Shown piece by piece: positions 61,371 to 64,000 of a DNA stretch of 64,000 bases; positions within the stretch are counted from its first letter, which is position 1; each line of letters begins with the position of its first letter. Location of the stretch: the NCBI RefSeq assembly GCF_003003175.1, contig NZ_PVTY01000005.1, positions 157,233-221,232 of the forward strand, given 5' to 3'. The stretch is from Nesterenkonia sandarakina. GTDB taxonomy: Bacteria > Actinomycetota > Actinomycetes > Actinomycetales > Micrococcaceae. The translations under genes were made by a program, and so were the position numbers. The notes beneath the pieces are model-generated. The model searched no databases, was not told where the DNA came from, and worked only from the letters and a program-made list of their open reading frames with translations.

Positions 61371-62725
61371 CGCGCCTCCACCCCCACCGACTGGCGATAT
61401 GCGGAGCTGTAGCCGACGATCGCCTTGGGAGGCAGCATCGTCGGGACCAGTCCGAGAAGCTTCACGTCGACGAGGCGGAGCGCCTCGATGGCCTTCTTCA
61501 GCTGCGGCTTCTGCACCTTGCCGACCGCGACCACCAGAAGGACTCCGGAGCAGAGGGCACCCAGCACCCGGGCGTCGCTGACGGGCAGCAGCGGCGGGGC
61601 GTCGAAGATGATGATCTCGTACTCGCGCTGCAGCGCGGCGACCAGCTCCGCCATGGCCTCGGAGCCCAGGAGCTCGATGGGATTCGGCGGCACCGTGCCG
61701 GCGGGGAGCACCTCCAACTCATCGGGCCCCCACAGCTGGACGACGTCGGGCAGGTCCACGCGTCCGCTGAGCACATCGGTCAGACCCACAGCACCTTCGA
61801 GACCGAGCATCGGCGCGACCCTGGGCCGGCGCAGATCCGCGTCGACCAGCAGGACCCGATAGCCGGCGTCGCGCAGGCTGATCGCCAGGTTGACCGCTAT
61901 CGAGGACTTCCCCTCCCCTTCGATCGCGGAGGAGATGACGAAGCTTCGCGCACACTGTCCCACGGCGAGGAACTGCAGGTTGGTGCCGAGCGTGCTGAAG
62001 GATTCGGTCAGCGGGCTGCCGACGTCGGTGTGCGCGATCAGTTGACCCTTCTGGAGCCCACGGTCGTACTGCACGCCTCCGAGCACCGCCTGATCGGTGA
62101 GCTCCGCGATGTCCTCCTCGCTGCGCACCTTGGTGTCCAGGACCTCGCGCAGCGCCAGCAGCACGATCCCGATGGCGAGCCCGGCGAGCAGTCCAAGCCC
62201 CAGGATGTTCACCGGCTGGGGGAAGCTGGGACCCTCAGGGGTGAAGGGCTCCTCCACGGTGGTCAGTGTGACGTTTCCGCTGCCCGCTGTGGAGGTCGTG
62301 AGGCCCTGGACCACATCATCAAGCGCAGCCGTCATCGATGTCGCGATGGCGGCGGCCTGTTCTGGGTCGTCGTCGGCGACGGTGACTTCCAGGATCACCG
62401 TGCCGGTCTGTGCGGCCACGCTGATCCGATCGGCGAGCTCTCGCGGGGTCTCTTCAAGGTCCAGGTCCTCCACCACCGGCCCCAGCACCGCTGAGCTCTG
62501 GGCGAGCTCGACGAAGCTCCGCACGAGTTCCTGGCTGTAGATCGACCGTTGGCTCAGGTCGTAGGACTCAGCATCATCGACCGAGACATAGATGCGCGTC
62601 TCGGCCTCGTAGGTCACCGGCAACAATGCCACCAAGGCTGCGGCGGCAGCCAGGGCGACCAGCACAGAAAGGACTAGCGTGAGCCAGCCTCGCTTGAGGA
62701 CTCGGACGTACTGGTGAAGCTCCAT
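61367..62725 (-). CDS. Polysaccharide co-polymerase and BY-kinase fusion (Wzz/CpsD type)
   Basis: A 452-residue protein with two membrane helices (about 15-36 and 173-192) flanking a Wzz-like periplasmic domain, then a tyrosine-kinase domain: Walker A SSAIEGEGKSSI (about 265-276), VDADLRRP (294-301) and IIIFDAPPLLPVSDA. The C-terminus ends with only two tyrosines (GYSSAYRQ), fewer than the usual cluster. It regulates chain length and export of capsule or exopolysaccharide. First gene of the three-gene module. Confidence 0.93.
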   Translation of the reverse strand: MELHQYVRVLKRGWLTLVLSVLVALAAAAALVALLPVTYEAETRIYVSVDDAESYDLSQRSIYSQELVRSFVELAQSSAVLGPVVEDLDLEETPRELADRISVAAQTGTVILEVTVADDDPEQAAAIATSMTAALDDVVQGLTTSTAGSGNVTLTTVEEPFTPEGPSFPQPVNILGLGLLAGLAIGIVLLALREVLDTKVRSEEDIAELTDQAVLGGVQYDRGLQKGQLIAHTDVGSPLTESFSTLGTNLQFLAVGQCARSFVISSAIEGEGKSSIAVNLAISLRDAGYRVLLVDADLRRPRVAPMLGLEGAVGLTDVLSGRVDLPDVVQLWGPDELEVLPAGTVPPNPIELLGSEAMAELVAALQREYEIIIFDAPPLLPVSDARVLGALCSGVLLVVAVGKVQKPQLKKAIEALRLVDVKLLGLVPTMLPPKAIVGYSSAYRQSVGVEAR

Positions 62726-62843
62726 AGGGGCCCGCTCTTTTCAGGAAACGACAGCGTCAGCATCAGATTACGGTGCAAAAGGCAAATCGAACAGGGCTTC
62801 CTTTCGGTTGAAGCCTGACGTCAGCGACAGATGACGCTTGGTG

Positions 62844-63644
62844 TCAGCGTCGCGTGCCCGCGATCTTCACCGTTCCTCCGGCCTGTTTTGCCTTGGTTCT
62901 GCGGAGGTAAATGATCTGCAGAAGAAGCGCCAGGGAAAGGATGAGCGCCCACCAGGGCATCGGCAGATCAAAAGGTTCCCAGGGGGAGAACTCCGGCGCC
63001 TCAGATTCCTCAAAGGTCCGTTCGGCGGTAACCAGAATTCGGTGGGTGTTTAACCCCAGCGGTGTGCAGGTGACCAGCGTGACGAGGTCGCGGCCCGCTT
63101 CCGGGTACAGCGATTCGGTCTCGTCGGGCTCCACCACCTGGGTTCGGGTCACTTCATAGGTCAGGTTCTCGCCGAAGACCTCGATGGAGAAGATGTCCCC
63201 CTCCCCCAGCTCGTCGAGGTGAGTGAACAGCTCGGCCGAGTGGAGTCCGCGATGCCCGGTGAGCACCGAATGAGTGCCCTCGCCGCCGACCGGGAGAGCG
63301 GTCCCCTCAAGATGGCCGACGCCGCGTCCGAGAGTCTCTTCGCTGGTGCCGTGGAAGACCGGCAGGTCGACGTCGATGCTGGGGATGTTCAGCCGGGCCA
63401 TCACCTCACCCGGAGCCCCGGACAACAGATCCTGATAAAGGCTGTCCTGACCGACGCCGAAGCCGTTCTGCTGCGCGACATCGACCGAGAACGGGTCGAT
63501 GATCCCCACCCCAGAGGCGAGATCTCGGTTGTGCTGCTGGGCGCGCTCCACTTCGGCGGCGAGCTCCTCGGGAGGCGCCTCGTTGATGGCATCTGAATAA
63601 TCCTGCTCATCGCAGATGAGGGTGTAGTAGCGGTCTGAAGCCAC
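62844..63644 (-). pseudogene. Class C sortase lacking its N-terminal anchor (probably truncated)
   Basis: The frame gives up to 266 residues. Sortase features are intact: STGHRG-like TGHRGLHSAELF, TLVTCTPLG with the catalytic cysteine, THRILVTAER with the catalytic arginine, and a C-terminal membrane helix (PWWALILSLALLLQIIYL). Class C sortases also have an N-terminal membrane helix before the EDYSDAI-like segment. Here homology starts at about DEQDYSDAINEAPPEEL and the upstream DNA is transposase sequence. The only start is a GTG inside the transposase remnant, without a ribosome-binding site. If translated it would lack the signal anchor, so loss of function is likely. Confidence 0.75.
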
Positions 63645-63744
63645 CAGTGTCTAGCAATGATCTGGTGATGTAGTGAGCGAGGTTCCGGAACCCCAGAGCC
63701 GTGCCACGCAGGTGCTCGAGCCGTCCGTTGAATCTCCTATGTCT
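63607..63744 (-). mobile_element. 3' end of an ISL3-like transposase gene
   Basis: Minus strand reading RFNGRLEHLRGTALGFRNLA and HYITRSLLDTGGFRPLLH then a stop at 63607. This matches the C-terminus of ISL3-type transposases as I recall them; the family call is not verified. The upstream part of the gene is missing, replaced by the end of an IS110 element. The fragment overlaps the start of the sortase frame. Confidence 0.6.
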
Positions 63745-63745
63745 G

Positions 63746-64000
63746 TCAAGCCCCGGTGAGCTCATTCTGAGCGGCGGTGTTGAGGCGGCGGTAGATGTCG
63801 CGGGCGAGGTAGCGCTTGAGGCAGCGACGGATCTCCCGGAGGGTGCGCCCTTCGGCGGTACGGCGCTCGACGTAGGCGCGGGTTCGCGGGTCCATTCGCA
63901 TGCGGGTGACGACGGCCATGTGGAGTGCTCGGTTGAGGCGCCGGTCGCCACCCCGGTTGATCCGGTGCCGGACGGTGTTGCCCGATGACGCGGGGATGGG
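63746..64000 (-). mobile_element. IS110-family transposase, C-terminal part (continues beyond window)
   Basis: Minus strand translation from the window edge to TGA at 63748-63746 gives SGNTVRHRINRGGDRRLNRA, LHMAVVTRMRMDPRTRAY and ERRTAEGRTLREIRRCLKRY, the C-terminal (Transposase_20) region of IS110-family transposases. The frame is open to the end of the window. The stop lies two bases before the ISL3-like fragment begins, so one element ends at or near the other. Confidence 0.88.

Noticed and set aside
1..64000. tRNA, rRNA, CRISPR array or replication origin
   Set aside because: No clover-leaf, rRNA segment, regularly spaced short repeat with unique spacers or DnaA-box cluster was recognised. 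The SH3 and 14-bp repeats are tandem without spacers.

Overview
The window is high-GC actinobacterial chromosome, most like a salt- or alkali-adapted member of the Micrococcaceae such as Nesterenkonia. That placement is an inference from gene content: a complete Mrp/Mnh Na+/H+ antiporter operon, an Rpf-domain wall hydrolase, actinobacterial-style leaderless starts and a CtpE-like P-type ATPase. No rRNA or tRNA gene was recognised.

Layout. 1-845 is the 3' end of hisD. 1150-6045 (minus) encodes a giant secreted wall hydrolase with an M23 domain, about 16 SH3-like repeats and an Rpf domain. 6647-8337 holds a lipoprotein, an S4 RNA-binding protein and a Rieske protein. Between and after these lie three copies of an apparently undescribed small-RNA-like element (about 7356-8684). 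8709-10785 is a GntR/ABC operon with a clear operator. 11046-21676 carries a NagD-like phosphatase, a TetR/MMPL exporter pair, pabB, a cardiolipin synthase, pabC and a nitrilase-family hydrolase. 21740-25096 is a TPP-riboswitch-controlled thiamine-precursor ECF transporter (ykoE-ykoDC). 25148-32479 (minus) is the mnhACDEFG operon. 32596-42233 is housekeeping and unknown genes: an MFS protein, dcd, an SseB-like protein, an AEC carrier, a P-type ATPase, panD, a YtxH-like protein and a cryptic ATP-grasp-like protein.

The most striking region is 42167-59459, an organosulfur-scavenging supercluster driven by four S-box (SAM-I) riboswitches in two divergent pairs. Riboswitch A (minus) leads metN-metI-metQ-metQ followed by a DszC/SfnB-like flavin monooxygenase and an LLM (DszA/NtaA-like) monooxygenase. 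Riboswitch B (plus) leads an ssuB-ssuA-ssuC sulfonate-type ABC transporter. Riboswitch C (minus) leads a second DszC-like/LLM pair. Riboswitch D (plus) leads a flavin reductase, an acyl-CoA synthetase, O-acetylhomoserine sulfhydrylase and a CoA-binding protein. In all four the 3' strand of P1 (GATGG) runs directly into the Shine-Dalgarno, so SAM binding should block translation. The genes suggest import of methionine and sulfonates, oxidative C-S cleavage with reduced flavin, and assimilation of the released sulfur into homocysteine, all gated by SAM.

59425-62725 (minus) is a compact polysaccharide module: chain-length regulator/BY-kinase, low-molecular-weight tyrosine phosphatase and O-antigen-ligase-like polymerase. 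The right edge (62844-64000) is damaged. A class C sortase lacking its N-terminal membrane anchor abuts the 3' end of an ISL3-like transposase, which in turn abuts the 3' end of an IS110-family transposase running off the window.
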